NCBI GenBank assembly: GCA_015065975.1
Contig: SVPG01000011.1
Coordinates: 1-64,000 of the forward strand
Direction of reading: 5' to 3'
Length of the DNA stretch: 64,000 nucleotides
From: Oscillospiraceae bacterium
Lineage (GTDB): Bacteria > Bacillota > Clostridia > Oscillospirales > Acutalibacteraceae
Shown here piece by piece: positions 36,709 to 49,591 of the stretch (positions within the stretch are counted from its first letter, which is position 1; each line of letters starts with the position of its first letter). The translations under genes were made by a program, and so were the position numbers. Under the pieces are notes generated by a model that had not been told where the DNA came from, searched no databases, and saw only the letters and a program-made list of their open reading frames with translations.

Positions 36709-39700
36709 ATGGAATTCAATGTATTTGACTCGATTATGATCGGACTTGCCTCACCCGACCAGATAAGAAGCTGGTCCTACGGCGAGGTCAAGAAGCCCGA
36801 AACCATCAACTACCGCACCCTCAAGCCCGAAAAGGACGGCCTTTTCTGCGAAAAGATCTTCGGACCGCAGAAGGACTGGGAGTGCCATTGCGGCAAATAT
36901 AAGAGAATCCGCTATAAGGGTAAGGTCTGTGAGCGCTGCGGCGTTGAGATCACCCGTGCAAAGGTCCGCCGTGAGCGTATGGGCTCCATCGAGCTTGCAG
37001 CTCCGGTATCGCACATCTGGTATTTCAAGGGTATTCCGTGCAGAATGGGCTTCATGCTCGACATTTCTCCGCGTCACCTTGAGAAGGTTCTCTATTTTGC
37101 AAACTATATCGTAACCGATCCCGGCTCCGTTCCCCCGAGCAGACTGCAGTACAAGCAGATCCTGACCGACAAGGAATACCGTGAGCTCAAGGAAATGTAT
37201 GAGGACGATTTCACCGCCGAGATGGGCGCTGAGGCTATCAAGAAGCTTCTCGCCGAGATCGACCTTGACGCTCTTTCCCAGGAGCTCAAGGAGGAGCTCG
37301 TCGGTGCTACCGGTCAGAAGCGCGTACGTCTCCTCAAGAGACTCGATGTCGTTGAGGCATTCCGCATCTCCGGCAACCGTCCCGAGTGGATGATAATGGA
37401 CGTTATTCCCGTTATCCCGCCCGATATCCGTCCGATGGTTCAGCTCGACGGCGGTCGTTTCGCAACCAGCGATCTCAACGACCTCTACAGACGTGTTATC
37501 AACAGAAACAACCGTCTCAAGAGACTTCTTGAGCTCGGTGCTCCCGATATCATCGTCCGCAACGAGAAGCGTATGCTTCAGGAAGCTGTCGACGCTCTCA
37601 TAGACAACGGCAGACGCGGCCGTCCCGTTACAGGACCCAACAACCGTCCGCTCAAGTCCCTCTCCGATATGCTCAAGGGTAAGCAGGGACGTTTCCGTCA
37701 GAACCTGCTCGGTAAGCGTGTTGACTATTCCGGCCGTTCGGTTATCGTCGTCGGTCCGGAGCTCAAGATGTACCAGTGCGGTCTTCCGAAGGAAATGGCT
37801 CTCGAGCTCTTCAAGCCCTTCGTTATGAAGAGACTTGTCGAGTCGGGTGCTGCAGGCAACATCAAGGCTGCAAGAAAGATGGTCGAGCGTGCAAAGCCCG
37901 AGGTATGGGATGCACTCGAGCTCGTCATCAAGGGACACCCCGTCATGCTCAACCGTGCTCCGACTCTTCACAGACTCGGTATCCAGGCTTTCGAGCCGGT
38001 ACTCGTTGAGGGACGCGCCATCAAGCTTCACCCGCTCGTATGTACAGCTTTCAACGCTGACTTCGACGGTGACCAGATGGCTGTTCACGTACCCCTTTCT
38101 TCCGAGGCTCAGGCCGAGGCAAGACTGCTCATGCTCGCTTCGGGCAACCTGCTCAAGCCCTCCGACGGTAAGCCGGTCGCCGTTCCTACCCAGGATATGG
38201 TTCTCGGTTCCTACTACCTCACCCTCGACAAGAACGGTGAGCCGGGCGAAGGCAAGTATTTCAAGGATTTCGACGAAGCTCAGCTCGCATATGATTCGGG
38301 CGTAATCACGCTTCATTCCAAGATAAAGGTTCGCCGTACAATGGTCATTGACGGCAAGGAAGTTTCCGGTCTCATCGATACAACCGTCGGTAAGATCATC
38401 TTCAACAGACCTGTTCCTCAGGATCTCGGTTTTATAGACCGTTCCCTCCCCGAGAATCAGCTCAAGCTTGAGGTCGACTTCCTCGTCAACAAGAAGATGC
38501 TCGGTAAGATCATCGAGAAGTGCATCACCGTTCACGGCGTCACAAGAACCTCTGAGGTTCTCGACGATATCAAGGCTCAGGGTTACAAGTATTCCACCAA
38601 GGGCGCTCTCACCGTTGCTGTATGCGACGCTACAATCCCGCCCCAGAAGAAGGATATCCTTGCTGAGACCGAAAACAAGGTTGAGAAGATCATCAAGCAG
38701 TACAGACGCGGTCTTATCACCAACGACGAGCGCTACAAGCTTGTCATCGGTGTATGGGATCAGGCAACCAAGGCTGTTGCTCAGGCTCTCACCGACAACA
38801 TGGATCAGTTCAACCCGATCAACATGATGGCTCAGTCGGGAGCTCGAGGCTCTGCAAACCAGATCAGACAGCTCGCAGGTATGCGCGGACTTATCGCAAA
38901 CACTTCCGGTCGTACCATCGAGGTTCCTATCCGCGCCAACTACCGTGAAGGTCTTAACATTCTCGAATACTTCATCTCGTCCCGTGGTGCCCGTAAAGGT
39001 CTCGCCGATACAGCTCTTCGTACCGCTGACTCGGGTTACCTCACCAGACGTCTCGTCGACGTTTCTCAGGACGTTATCATCCGTGATGACGACTGCGGCA
39101 CTACCGAGGGTATCGAGGTTTACGCAATCAAGGACGGCAAGGAAAGCATCGAGTCTCTTGACGAGCGTCTCATCGGTCGTTACCTCGTCGAGGATTACCT
39201 CGACGACGACGGCAACGTTCTCGTTTCCAAGGACAAGATGATGGACGAGAAGGACGCTGCCATTATCTCCAAGCGCAACGAGGAGAAGGGCATCGAGCGT
39301 ATCCGCATCCGTTCCATCCTCACCTGTTCCTCCAAGCACGGTATCTGTAAGAAGTGCTACGGCTCCAACCTTGCAACAGGCAAGGCTGTCACAGTCGGTG
39401 AGGCTGTCGGTATCATCGCCGCTCAGTCCATCGGTGAACCGGGTACTCAGCTTACCATGAGAAACTTCCACACCGGCGGTATCGCGGGTGCTGAGGATAT
39501 CACACAGGGTCTTCCCCGTGTTGAGGAGCTCTTCGAGGGACGTAAGCCGAAGTATCTCGCTATCATCAGTGAGATCGACGGTGTTGTCTCCTTCGAGACC
39601 ATCAAGAAGAATCTCCACGTCGTTGTCACCAACGAGGAGTCCGGCGATGTCAGACAGTATCTCATCCCCTACGGACTGCGCAAGAGAGTCAAGGAAGGCG

Positions 39701-40281
39701 ACGTTATCAAGGCCGGCGATATGATCACCGACGGTTCTGTCAACCCGCACGATATCCTTGCTATCAAGGGCGTTCAGGCTGTTCAGGAATACCTCATCGA
39801 GGAAGTTCAGCGCGTCTACCGTCTGCAGGGTGTTGATATCAACGACAAGCATATCGAGGTTATCGTCAGACAGATGCTCAAGAAGATCAAGGTCGACGAT
39901 CCCGGTGATACTCTGCTGCTGCCCAGCAAGCAGATCGACAAGAGCGAGTTCGATGCCGCAAATGCGGAGATCATCAGAAGACGCGAGGAAGAGGGCAACG
40001 AATCCCTCCGCACCGCTACCTGCATACCCGTTCTTCTCGGTATCACAAAGGCTTCCCTCTCCACCGACTCCTTCCTCTCCGCAGCTTCCTTCCAGGAGAC
40101 CACAAGAGTCCTCACAGAGGCTGCCATTCACGGTAAGGTCGATCCCCTTATCGGTCTCAAGGAGAATGTCATCATCGGTAAGCTTATCCCTGCCGGTACC
40201 GGTATGGTCCAGACCGATGACGAGATCGTTGATCTCGACGAGTCTGCAGAGACTCCCACTCTCCCGGTCGATTTCGCATAA
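36709..40281 (+). CDS. rpoC: RNA polymerase subunit beta'
   Basis: 1190 residues. The N-terminal zinc ribbon has [20 protein letters not shown]. The catalytic Mg site [15 protein letters not shown] is intact, as are the bridge helix and trigger loop ([20 protein letters not shown]). A second Cys set appears in [13 protein letters not shown]. Length is usual for clostridia. Confidence 0.98.
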   Translation: MEFNVFDSIMIGLASPDQIRSWSYGEVKKPETINYRTLKPEKDGLFCEKIFGPQKDWECHCGKYKRIRYKGKVCERCGVEITRAKVRRERMGSIELAAPVSHIWYFKGIPCRMGFMLDISPRHLEKVLYFANYIVTDPGSVPPSRLQYKQILTDKEYRELKEMYEDDFTAEMGAEAIKKLLAEIDLDALSQELKEELVGATGQKRVRLLKRLDVVEAFRISGNRPEWMIMDVIPVIPPDIRPMVQLDGGRFATSDLNDLYRRVINRNNRLKRLLELGAPDIIVRNEKRMLQEAVDALIDNGRRGRPVTGPNNRPLKSLSDMLKGKQGRFRQNLLGKRVDYSGRSVIVVGPELKMYQCGLPKEMALELFKPFVMKRLVESGAAGNIKAARKMVERAKPEVWDALELVIKGHPVMLNRAPTLHRLGIQAFEPVLVEGRAIKLHPLVCTAFNADFDGDQMAVHVPLSSEAQAEARLLMLASGNLLKPSDGKPVAVPTQDMVLGSYYLTLDKNGEPGEGKYFKDFDEAQLAYDSGVITLHSKIKVRRTMVIDGKEVSGLIDTTVGKIIFNRPVPQDLGFIDRSLPENQLKLEVDFLVNKKMLGKIIEKCITVHGVTRTSEVLDDIKAQGYKYSTKGALTVAVCDATIPPQKKDILAETENKVEKIIKQYRRGLITNDERYKLVIGVWDQATKAVAQALTDNMDQFNPINMMAQSGARGSANQIRQLAGMRGLIANTSGRTIEVPIRANYREGLNILEYFISSRGARKGLADTALRTADSGYLTRRLVDVSQDVIIRDDDCGTTEGIEVYAIKDGKESIESLDERLIGRYLVEDYLDDDGNVLVSKDKMMDEKDAAIISKRNEEKGIERIRIRSILTCSSKHGICKKCYGSNLATGKAVTVGEAVGIIAAQSIGEPGTQLTMRNFHTGGIAGAEDITQGLPRVEELFEGRKPKYLAIISEIDGVVSFETIKKNLHVVVTNEESGDVRQYLIPYGLRKRVKEGDVIKAGDMITDGSVNPHDILAIKGVQAVQEYLIEEVQRVYRLQGVDINDKHIEVIVRQMLKKIKVDDPGDTLLLPSKQIDKSEFDAANAEIIRRREEEGNESLRTATCIPVLLGITKASLSTDSFLSAASFQETTRVLTEAAIHGKVDPLIGLKENVIIGKLIPAGTGMVQTDDEIVDLDESAETPTLPVDFA

Positions 40282-40298
40282 TCAAGCCTGTCGGCATA

Positions 40299-40328
40299 AC
40301 AAGCCTGCACCTTTCGGTGCAGGCTTGT
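40299..40328 (+). terminator. rpoC terminator
   Basis: Perfect 13-nt arms ACAAGCCTGCACC and GGTGCAGGCTTGT around TTTC, 17 nt after the rpoC stop. The T run is weak (GTTTC). Confidence 0.75.
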
Positions 40329-40419
40329 GTTTCACTTACTCGCCTGTTCATGCGGTTTTTTAGGTGATTGTAAACAATTTGTGACCCGTAAAGGCGCCAA
40401 TATATACAATTTAACAATA

Positions 40420-40448
40420 TTGACAAAATGCCCGCTAAATGGTACAAT
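40420..40448 (+). promoter_or_regulatory. str operon promoter (rpsL)
   Basis: TTGACA (40420-40425), 17-nt spacer, TACAAT (40443-40448), leaving a leader of about 90 nt before rpsL. Confidence 0.8.
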
Positions 40449-40544
40449 ACTATTCCGTGGGCATTTATTTTTGTGCCATTTTTTCGGTGATTTGAGACTC
40501 TCGTCTCTTCACATAAATTTATTATCGGAGGTGAAATCCAAAAC

Positions 40545-40967
40545 ATGCCAACCTTTAACCAGCTTGTCAGAAAAGGCCGTCAGGTTACTGAGAAGAAAGC
40601 GAAGGCTCCTGCTCTTCTGAAAGGACTTAACACCAAGAAAAGAGTTCTTACCGATCAGGAATCTCCCCAGAAGCGCGGTGTCTGCACTTCTGTCCGTACC
40701 GCTACACCTAAGAAGCCGAACTCGGCTCTTCGTAAGATTGCGAGAGTTCGTCTTTCCAACGGTATAGAGGTTACCGCTTACATTCCCGGTATCGGCCACA
40801 ACCTGCAGGAGCACAGCGTCGTCCTTATCAGAGGCGGCCGTGTACGTGACCTCCCTGGTGTACGTTACCACATCATCCGTGGTACTCTCGACGCTCAGGG
40901 TGTTGCAAAGAGAATGCAGGGTCGTTCCAAGTACGGTGCTAAGCGCCCGAAGGCCGGAAAGAAGTAA
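40545..40967 (+). CDS. rpsL: 30S ribosomal protein S12
   Basis: 140 residues. Decoding-centre loops: [11 protein letters not shown] with Lys56 (E. coli Lys43) intact, and [13 protein letters not shown] where Arg101 replaces E. coli Lys88. S12 monitors codon-anticodon pairing. GGAGGTG lies upstream. First gene of rpsL-rpsG-fusA. Confidence 0.98.
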   Translation: MPTFNQLVRKGRQVTEKKAKAPALLKGLNTKKRVLTDQESPQKRGVCTSVRTATPKKPNSALRKIARVRLSNGIEVTAYIPGIGHNLQEHSVVLIRGGRVRDLPGVRYHIIRGTLDAQGVAKRMQGRSKYGAKRPKAGKK

Positions 40968-41000
40968 TCCGGTAATTTTTTATCAAGACTTATCCATGCG

Positions 41001-41030
41001 GCTAAAGGAATATATTTCCTTTTTAGTGGC
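41001..41030 (+). other. Stem-loop between rpsL and rpsG
   Basis: GCTAAAGGAA and TTCCTTTTTAG pair imperfectly around TATAT, with T's in the right arm. It may be a weak attenuator or a site for S7 feedback control of the str operon. Confidence 0.35.
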
Positions 41031-41129
41031 ATTATATATATTATGTATAGTGCCTCTTTATAAGCCCGACGAAAGGATCAGTCCATTTCGAGTACCTATG
41101 ATATCATCTCTATGAAGGAGGGAAGAGAA

Positions 41130-41600
41130 GTGCCAAGAAGAGGCTCTATTGCAAAACGCGATGTTTTGCCCGATCCTATATACAATTCAAAGGTTGTCAC
41201 CCGCCTTATCAACAACATCATGTATGATGGCAAGAAGGGCGTTGCACAGCAGATCGTATATGGCGCTTTTGAAATTGTCGGTGAGAAGACCGGCAAGCCT
41301 GCTCTCGAAGTTTTCGAGGCAGCAATGGAAAACATCATGCCTGTACTTGAGGTTAAGGCACGCCGTGTCGGCGGTGCTACCTATCAGGTTCCTATCGAGG
41401 TTCGTCCTGACCGTAAGCAGACTCTTGGACTGCGTTGGCTCACAAAGTATGCACGCCTTCGCAACGAGAGAACCATGAAAGAACGTCTTGCTAACGAAAT
41501 CCTCGACGCAGTAAACGGAAACGGTGCTGCAGCTAAGAAGCGTGAGGACACCCACAAAATGGCCGAGGCAAACAAGGCTTTCGCACATTTCAGATGGTAG
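41130..41600 (+). CDS. rpsG: 30S ribosomal protein S7
   Basis: 156 residues, the standard length, from GTG 41130, which follows AAGGAGGG by 9 nt. An ATG at 41112 overlaps that site. Begins [21 protein letters not shown]7 nucleates the 30S head. Confidence 0.97.
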   Translation: MPRRGSIAKRDVLPDPIYNSKVVTRLINNIMYDGKKGVAQQIVYGAFEIVGEKTGKPALEVFEAAMENIMPVLEVKARRVGGATYQVPIEVRPDRKQTLGLRWLTKYARLRNERTMKERLANEILDAVNGNGAAAKKREDTHKMAEANKAFAHFRW

Positions 41601-41645
41601 TCCTCGGTTAGCGAGTAATTTTTCGCACAAATTGAGGAGGTTCGT

Positions 41646-43712
<2,067 letters not shown>

Positions 43713-43742
43713 TTCTTGTTAAAACTTATTTCACAAAAGACT

Positions 43743-43770
43743 TGAAATTTGCCTAATTTATTGGTATTAT
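43743..43770 (+). promoter_or_regulatory. tuf promoter
   Basis: TTGAAA (43743-43748), 16-nt spacer, TATTAT (43765-43770), 55 nt before tuf, allowing separate expression from fusA. Confidence 0.6.
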
Positions 43771-43825
43771 ATATTAGACACTGTATCTATAACTCATTTT
43801 TTTCAAATGAAGGAGGAAATTTTCA

Positions 43826-45046
43826 ATGGCAAAACAGAAGTTTGAACGCGGCAAGCCGCACGTAAACATTGGTACCATCGGTCACGTTGACCATGGTAAG
43901 ACCACCCTCACCGCAGCTATCACTAAGGTTCTTTCCCTTTCCGCTGCTCAGGGTTCTGACGTTAAGGCTGATTTCGTTGATTATGCTAACATCGATAAGG
44001 CTCCCGAAGAGAGAGAGCGTGGTATCACAATCAACACCGCTCACGTTGAGTATCAGACTGCTACCCGTCACTACGCACACGTTGACTGCCCGGGCCATGC
44101 TGACTACATCAAGAACATGATCACCGGTGCTGCTCAGATGGACGGCGCTATCCTCGTCGTTTCTTCTGCTGACGGTCCTATGCCCCAGACCCGTGAGCAC
44201 ATCCTGCTCGCTCGTCAGGTTGGCGTTCCCTACATCGTTGTTTTCATGAACAAGGTTGACCAGGTTGATGACGAAGAGCTTCTCGAGCTTGTCGAGATGG
44301 AGATTCGTGACCTTCTCACCGAGTATGAGTTCCCCGGCGACGATACTCCCATCATCAAGGGTTCCGGTCTTAAGGTTCTCGAGAGCTCTTCTACCGATCC
44401 TTCTGCTCCCGAGTATGCTTGCATCATGGAGCTCATGAACGCTGTTGACGAGTACATTCCCACTCCGCAGCGTCAGACCGACCTTCCCTTCCTTATGCCC
44501 ATCGAGGACGTTTTCACCATCACCGGTCGTGGTACTGTTGCTACCGGTAGAGTTGAGCGTGGTACTCTTAACCTCAACGAGAACGTAGAAATCGTTGGTC
44601 TCCAGGACGAGAAGAGAAGCACTGTCGTTACCGGTATCGAGATGTTCCGCAAGCTCCTCGACTATGCAGAGTGCGGCGACAACATCGGTGCTCTTCTCCG
44701 TGGTGTTCAGAGAACTGAGATCGAGCGTGGACAGGTTCTTGCTAAGCCCGGCTCCATCAACCCCTACACCAAGTTCAAGGGCCAGGTTTACGTCCTTACT
44801 AAGGACGAAGGCGGCCGTCATACTCCGTTCTTCAACAACTATCGTCCGCAGTTCTATTTCAGAACCACTGACGTTACCGGCGTTGTTAAGCTTCCTGAGG
44901 GCGTCGAGATGTGCATGCCTGGCGACCACGTAGAGATGGACGTTGAGCTCATCACTCCGATCGCTATCGAGAAGGGTCTCCGCTTCGCTATCCGTGAAGG
45001 CGGCCGTACCGTCGGTTCGGGTCGAGTCATCGACATCAACGAGTAA
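43826..45046 (+). CDS. tuf: Elongation factor Tu
   Basis: 406 residues. Motifs: [51 protein letters not shown]. Delivers aminoacyl-tRNA to the ribosome. Slightly long for the family because of small insertions in domain I ([11 protein letters not shown]). AGGAGG is upstream. Confidence 0.98.
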   Translation: MAKQKFERGKPHVNIGTIGHVDHGKTTLTAAITKVLSLSAAQGSDVKADFVDYANIDKAPEERERGITINTAHVEYQTATRHYAHVDCPGHADYIKNMITGAAQMDGAILVVSSADGPMPQTREHILLARQVGVPYIVVFMNKVDQVDDEELLELVEMEIRDLLTEYEFPGDDTPIIKGSGLKVLESSSTDPSAPEYACIMELMNAVDEYIPTPQRQTDLPFLMPIEDVFTITGRGTVATGRVERGTLNLNENVEIVGLQDEKRSTVVTGIEMFRKLLDYAECGDNIGALLRGVQRTEIERGQVLAKPGSINPYTKFKGQVYVLTKDEGGRHTPFFNNYRPQFYFRTTDVTGVVKLPEGVEMCMPGDHVEMDVELITPIAIEKGLRFAIREGGRTVGSGRVIDINE

Positions 45047-45095
45047 TTAACTACTCTCCACATCTAATTTAGATTCCTAATTTTATACAGTGTGC

Positions 45096-45137
45096 AACCC
45101 CCGGAGGATTCACCACCCTCCGGGGTTCAACTTTTTT
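45096..45137 (+). terminator. tuf terminator
   Basis: AACCCCCGGAGG pairs with CCTCCGGGGTT (one bulged C), then AACTTTTTTAT. Confidence 0.85.
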
Positions 45138-45147
45138 ATACACAAAA

Positions 45148-45180
45148 ACCCCACCTGCGGGCGATGCCCGCAGGTGGGGT
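45148..45180 (-). terminator. Terminator of the leftward GGDEF operon
   Basis: Perfect 15-nt arms around GAT (45148-45162, 45166-45180). On the minus strand a T run follows, and the nearest gene end is 9 nt away at 45189. Confidence 0.85.
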
Positions 45181-45188
45181 AAATACGT

Positions 45189-46421
45189 TTATATGAACTT
45201 TATCGGTCTGTTTCTGTCACTCTTTGACTTGTACATCGCGATATCAGCACGGCGGAGAAGCTCAGCGCTCGAGTCGCCGTCTTTGCGATAAATCGCTATA
45301 CCGTAATTGCATCGCACCTCAAAGCCCGCTCTGCGTACAGTATAATTGTCGTCTATCGTATTCTTTATACTGTCTGCAAGCTCTGTGACATATCGCTCTG
45401 ACACTATGCTGCGGCAGAACACGCAGAAAACTGCACCTGCATATCTTCCGAGTGTATCCTGCTCTCCGAGCTTACTGTTAATTACGCCGCACAGCTCCTT
45501 GAGAACCATATCGCCGAACATATGACCGCGGCTCTCATTGAGCTTTTTACAGCCGTCCAGCTCAAGCATTATCAGTGCGTGCCTGTCATCAGGGCAGGTT
45601 GCAAGCGAGCCAATGACAATCTCTTCGAAATAATCCTTTGACGGGACACCCGTGAGTGCATCAAGATGCCCGATCTGATCTGCCAGTGCTGCGCTTCGAT
45701 CCTCTTCGTTAACGGGGGTAACAACGCAGACAATTTCGCTGATATTTCCCAGTTCGTCTCTGAGCGCTCTCGGAATTATAACCGCCGGCACCAGATTGCT
45801 GAAATCAAATCGCACATCGAGCTTCAGCTCGTCAGGCTCTTCCCAATCGGATTCAAACAGAAAACTCGTAAGCTCTTCGGCTCCTTGAGCCGTTATAAGA
45901 CCGAGACCGCAGAGCACCGACGGGTATTTTTCCGCGGCAACCAGACCGCCTATTCTCGCCGAAAAACCGCCAAGAGTTCTTATCTCATTGCTCTCGAGGT
46001 CAAACATGAATATGACTTTGCCAACGATTTCCGATATAGCATCTCCGCGATGTCTTGCACGTTTTTCACGCATGGAGATACTTGCATATCTGTCCGCCGA
46101 TTCGGCAACGCACAGCATTTTTATACAATTGCCCGAAAAATCGAATTTTGCCGCACGAAAAACAAAAAATGCATTTCCAATCTTTACAGCAGCGCTGTCT
46201 TCACATCTGCCGCCGACAGATGCCGCGCACTTATGCAGCCATAATTCGAAGCTTTCCCTCTGACTTTCATCAACCAGAGATATAAGCGAATCGCCGACGC
46301 TCGCTCCCGAGCGCTCAGCAAACCACGGGTTTGCATTCTCAACGGTGACTCCCTGATCAAGCAGTAATGTAATTACACCTGTCGGCAGAATATCATATGA
46401 CTGTTCATACAGACCGCTCAA
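45189..46421 (-). CDS. PAS-like/GGDEF-fold protein with a degenerate GGDEF motif
   Basis: 410 residues from a TTG start; GGGGGTG for it lies in the last codons of the upstream gene. Residues 1-100 look like a PAS domain, 130-240 a second sensor-like domain. The GGDEF fold begins at LDALTGVPSKDYFEE. The signature motif reads AGAVF at 328-332 (RYAGAVFCVF) where active enzymes have GGDEF. The metal- and GTP-binding residues are therefore lost, and cyclase activity is unlikely. Such domains often bind GTP or partner proteins. It is 6 nt after the GGDEF-EAL gene, so probably its regulatory partner. Confidence 0.85.
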   Translation of the reverse strand: MSGLYEQSYDILPTGVITLLLDQGVTVENANPWFAERSGASVGDSLISLVDESQRESFELWLHKCAASVGGRCEDSAAVKIGNAFFVFRAAKFDFSGNCIKMLCVAESADRYASISMREKRARHRGDAISEIVGKVIFMFDLESNEIRTLGGFSARIGGLVAAEKYPSVLCGLGLITAQGAEELTSFLFESDWEEPDELKLDVRFDFSNLVPAVIIPRALRDELGNISEIVCVVTPVNEEDRSAALADQIGHLDALTGVPSKDYFEEIVIGSLATCPDDRHALIMLELDGCKKLNESRGHMFGDMVLKELCGVINSKLGEQDTLGRYAGAVFCVFCRSIVSERYVTELADSIKNTIDDNYTVRRAGFEVRCNYGIAIYRKDGDSSAELLRRADIAMYKSKSDRNRPIKFI

Positions 46422-46427
46422 ATGTCA

Positions 46428-49427
46428 TTACACCCCCACATCGCCCGACGCACGCTGATATCTGCTGCGGAATGTCTCAACATCCATCGGCTTCGCATAA
46501 TAATATCCCTGCGCCTGATCACAGTTTATTTCTTTCAGGAAATCAACCTGATCGTTTGTTTCAACGCCTTCGGAAACAACGCGTATATCAAGAGATTTCG
46601 CCATATTTACAACATTTGCAATGATCGTTCGCTCACGCTCCCTGTCGTATCCTCCGCCGCCCGCAAAGAACTCCTTATCGATCTTGAGAACGTCGAACGG
46701 GAGCTTTTTGAGCAGATTGAGAGACGAGTAGCCCGAACCGAAATCGTCCATCGATATCACGATACCGAGACGGTGGAGCGACTTCATTATCTCGTAAAGA
46801 TAATCCTCGTTGCCCGTCATCGCACTTTCGGTAATCTCAATTTCAATCAGATTCGACGGGATATTGTATCTCTCGATGCAATCCCTGATCTTGTCGATGA
46901 AATCGGGTGTGCTGAGATGGACACGCGAGAAATTGACCGAAATCGGAGTTACGGGAAGACCCTCTCTGATATCCTGATTCAGCTTTTTGCAGACGCTTTC
47001 GAGAACAAAGAAATCGACCTTTACAACAAAACCGTTATCCTCAAATATCGGGATAAACTCCGACGGGACAACAACACCCTTGCCCGGGCGATTCCATCTG
47101 ACAAGAGCTTCCGCGCCCACAAGATCTCTGTTAGCAAGAGAGAACTTCGGCTGATAGAAGACGACAAATTCCCCGTTGTCAAGGGCATCCTGCATGACAT
47201 CCTCTATCTCCTGCTGACGGGAAAGTTCCTTCTTCATCGATTCCTCGAAGTACGCACACGCACTTCTGTGCATGATATTTATACTGTTACACGCGATTAT
47301 CGCATTATCCACGAGCGACGAGACATCAGATACGTTATTATCGGGAATAATATAAACACCCGATCTTGCGAAAACCTTATAACAGGAATCCTCGTCCTTC
47401 TTGATCGAGTTCATCTTCTGGTCAAAAGCCAGCAGTCTTCTCTCAAGCACTTCGCGGCCTTCGTATTCCAGAATACAAACAAATCTGTCGGCATTTGCTC
47501 TTGCATAAGATTCATCTTCGCGAAGCGAATCGGAAAGTATCTGCGAAAATCTTATGAGAAGCTCGTTGCCTATTGCATAACCGTATTTTTCGTTTATAAG
47601 CTTGAATCGGTCGATATCACTGTACACTATACAGTACCGCTTATCGGGATTCTTTGCGAGCAGAACACTGCACTCGGAAAGGAAACGGCTGAGGTTCCAC
47701 GCACCCGTAAGCTTGTCGCGATGCGCCGCGCGGTCAACATCCTGCTGGGTACGAAGCCGCACCAGATAACCGCCGATTATCTTTGATATAAGGAGAAGCT
47801 CGTTTATATCAAGCTGCGACCACGTTCTGCTTTCATCGTTGACACAGAAATTTATATGACCTCTGCAGGCACCGTTGTCGAGTATTGTACACTGAAGGAG
47901 CGATTTTGCCCCGATCGAATTGAAGAACTCAACAGCCTCTTTATCGTTTCTGCAGTAGGCTGCGGTATCATTGCCCGAAAAGCAGTCCTTATCTATACAG
48001 AGCGTGATCCTATCGGCAAGCTCCATCGGAATATGCTTTGTGCTCAGCGCAGGCGGTGCGGCTCTGTCGCTGTTCCATTCATACGACATTTCGGCATAGG
48101 TGAAATCTTCCGAAAACTCGTAGATATAAGCGTGATCGAGCGAATACTTATGTCCTATCAGCGAAAGGATTATGCTTATGGAACTGCTGAGATCTCTTGC
48201 ATCAAAAAGGATCTCGATAATCTTGTTGATAAGGTCATCGCTGTGGAATCCCGTATCACTGCCGGAATATAAAATGTGCTGATCATCGACGGCAGAAATG
48301 TTATTCTCCATTCCGTCGCTGTAAACACAATATTCCTTATCGTTTATCTTTGCGGCACAAAGCGCAGTATCGCTCTTGAAGAAAAGCTCCTCATACGCAG
48401 AACCGTCTCTCGGGAACTGTGCCACTCCAACAGCGCACTTTATCTCTCGCTCGGTCTTATCGTCAAAAGAGATTGTTCGTTTGAAACAATGCGCTATTTT
48501 TTCTGCGTAATTATCCGTGAATTCATCAACCGAACAGTCGGGCACAAACGCCACAAACTCATCGCCGCCGAAACGACCGATAATGCTGTTCTTCGGCAGG
48601 ATATTTCCAAGCTTGGCCGCAAGCTCGATAAGCAGAGCGTTTCCGTAAAGGTTGCCTCTTACCTCGTTGATAAGGGTGAATTTGTTGATATCGATAACCG
48701 CCATGACGTGATGCGATTTTCTCGAAACGGTGTTCCTGATAAGCTCGGAAACACGCTCCTCAAGCGAGTATCGGTTGAAAAGTCCCGTAAGCTGATCGAG
48801 CCTTGCATTCTCTCTCAGCTTCTCTTTTCTCTCCAGCTCGGAATCGATGTTGACCGTCTTGATGAGAGCCTTGACCGGTTTTCCGTTATTATCGGAAATA
48901 ATCTTCGCCACAGTAAGCGAGTACCAGCCGTAATCGCCGTCCGTTCTTCTCGCCATGAACTCATACGGCTTGCTGATGTTACCGGAGGTCGACAGCTCGG
49001 AGACAAAATCCCTGATAACATGGTAATAGTCCGGATGAACAGTATTCCTGATAACCGTATCAAAGTAATCGGGAACTTCATCCAGACCAACCTGTCCGTT
49101 CTGTTTTGTTACCATCATATAAAGCCTGTCGGCTGCAATATCATACTCCCATATGGTGGCATCGTTGTTGGAAGACACCATACTGTAACGATTCTTTTCA
49201 GCCTCAAGCTCGATCTTAGCCTGTTCGATCTCCAGATTATGCTTGTAGGTAAACTGAACCGCAAAGCGCATGAAAACGATTACCACAGTCGCCGCCACAC
49301 ACCAGACCTCGATGTTGTCAAGCGGTATGCTGATTACTCCCGTGACATTGAAAATCATAAAAAGGGTAACAGCAACCACAACCATATTCAATACTATCTG
49401 CAACCATACATAAAAACGTCGGCTCAT
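46428..49427 (-). CDS. Membrane-anchored PAS-GGDEF-GAF-GGDEF(degenerate)-EAL protein
   Basis: 999 residues. ATG 49427 is preferred: GGGGGGTG lies 9 nt upstream, whereas the far TTG at 49469 has none. Two helices at about 6-27 and 38-58 form the anchor. Then a PAS-like domain (about 85-200), a GGDEF domain with intact GGDEF at 287-291, a GAF-like region (about 390-555), a second GGDEF fold with NADRF at 645-649 in place of GGDEF, and an EAL domain with EAL at 773-775, EITESA, DDFGSGYSS, LKIDKEF and EGVET. Probably a cyclic-di-GMP phosphodiesterase with one possible cyclase domain. Confidence 0.9.
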   Translation of the reverse strand: MSRRFYVWLQIVLNMVVVAVTLFMIFNVTGVISIPLDNIEVWCVAATVVIVFMRFAVQFTYKHNLEIEQAKIELEAEKNRYSMVSSNNDATIWEYDIAADRLYMMVTKQNGQVGLDEVPDYFDTVIRNTVHPDYYHVIRDFVSELSTSGNISKPYEFMARRTDGDYGWYSLTVAKIISDNNGKPVKALIKTVNIDSELERKEKLRENARLDQLTGLFNRYSLEERVSELIRNTVSRKSHHVMAVIDINKFTLINEVRGNLYGNALLIELAAKLGNILPKNSIIGRFGGDEFVAFVPDCSVDEFTDNYAEKIAHCFKRTISFDDKTEREIKCAVGVAQFPRDGSAYEELFFKSDTALCAAKINDKEYCVYSDGMENNISAVDDQHILYSGSDTGFHSDDLINKIIEILFDARDLSSSISIILSLIGHKYSLDHAYIYEFSEDFTYAEMSYEWNSDRAAPPALSTKHIPMELADRITLCIDKDCFSGNDTAAYCRNDKEAVEFFNSIGAKSLLQCTILDNGACRGHINFCVNDESRTWSQLDINELLLISKIIGGYLVRLRTQQDVDRAAHRDKLTGAWNLSRFLSECSVLLAKNPDKRYCIVYSDIDRFKLINEKYGYAIGNELLIRFSQILSDSLREDESYARANADRFVCILEYEGREVLERRLLAFDQKMNSIKKDEDSCYKVFARSGVYIIPDNNVSDVSSLVDNAIIACNSINIMHRSACAYFEESMKKELSRQQEIEDVMQDALDNGEFVVFYQPKFSLANRDLVGAEALVRWNRPGKGVVVPSEFIPIFEDNGFVVKVDFFVLESVCKKLNQDIREGLPVTPISVNFSRVHLSTPDFIDKIRDCIERYNIPSNLIEIEITESAMTGNEDYLYEIMKSLHRLGIVISMDDFGSGYSSLNLLKKLPFDVLKIDKEFFAGGGGYDRERERTIIANVVNMAKSLDIRVVSEGVETNDQVDFLKEINCDQAQGYYYAKPMDVETFRSRYQRASGDVGV

Positions 49428-49511
49428 TATCACGGTCACCCCCCTGGGACTCGGCAATCTCTTAATCAACTTTTAAGCGAATATACCAATTAGAAACATA
49501 CAGTTAACCAA

Positions 49512-49539
49512 ATTATAACATATTTATATATTTTTGCAA
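49512..49539 (-). promoter_or_regulatory. Promoter of the GGDEF-EAL operon
   Basis: Minus strand: TTGCAA (49539-49534), 16-nt spacer, TATAAT (49517-49512), 84 nt ahead of the ATG. Confidence 0.6.
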
Positions 49540-49557
49540 TACAATATTGAAATTTTT

Positions 49558-49585
49558 AAGCAAAAAAGCGTTTTCAGTTTTGCTT
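49558..49585 (-). terminator. Possible ribU terminator
   Basis: AAGCAAAA pairs with TTTTGCTT across a 12-nt loop, 7 nt after the ribU stop. Weak stem, with few T's following. Confidence 0.35.
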
Positions 49586-49591
49586 GTTTAT

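Noticed and set aside
34392-36719. 775-codon minus-strand open frame opposite rpoB
   Set aside because: Same antisense shadow effect; no RBS or motif.
36751-40131. 1126-codon open frame on the minus strand opposite rpoC
   Set aside because: It is a shadow of the strong codon bias of rpoC. The protein has no known motif, while rpoC on the plus strand is certain.
45000-45020. EF-Tu Ser in GRTVGSG, at the elfamycin-linked Ala375 position of E. coli
   Set aside because: Ser at this place is, as far as I recall, common in Gram-positive EF-Tu, so it is not informative.
46422-49493. Long plus-strand open frames opposite the GGDEF-EAL gene
   Set aside because: They are low-complexity antisense translations; the minus-strand gene has intact catalytic motifs.
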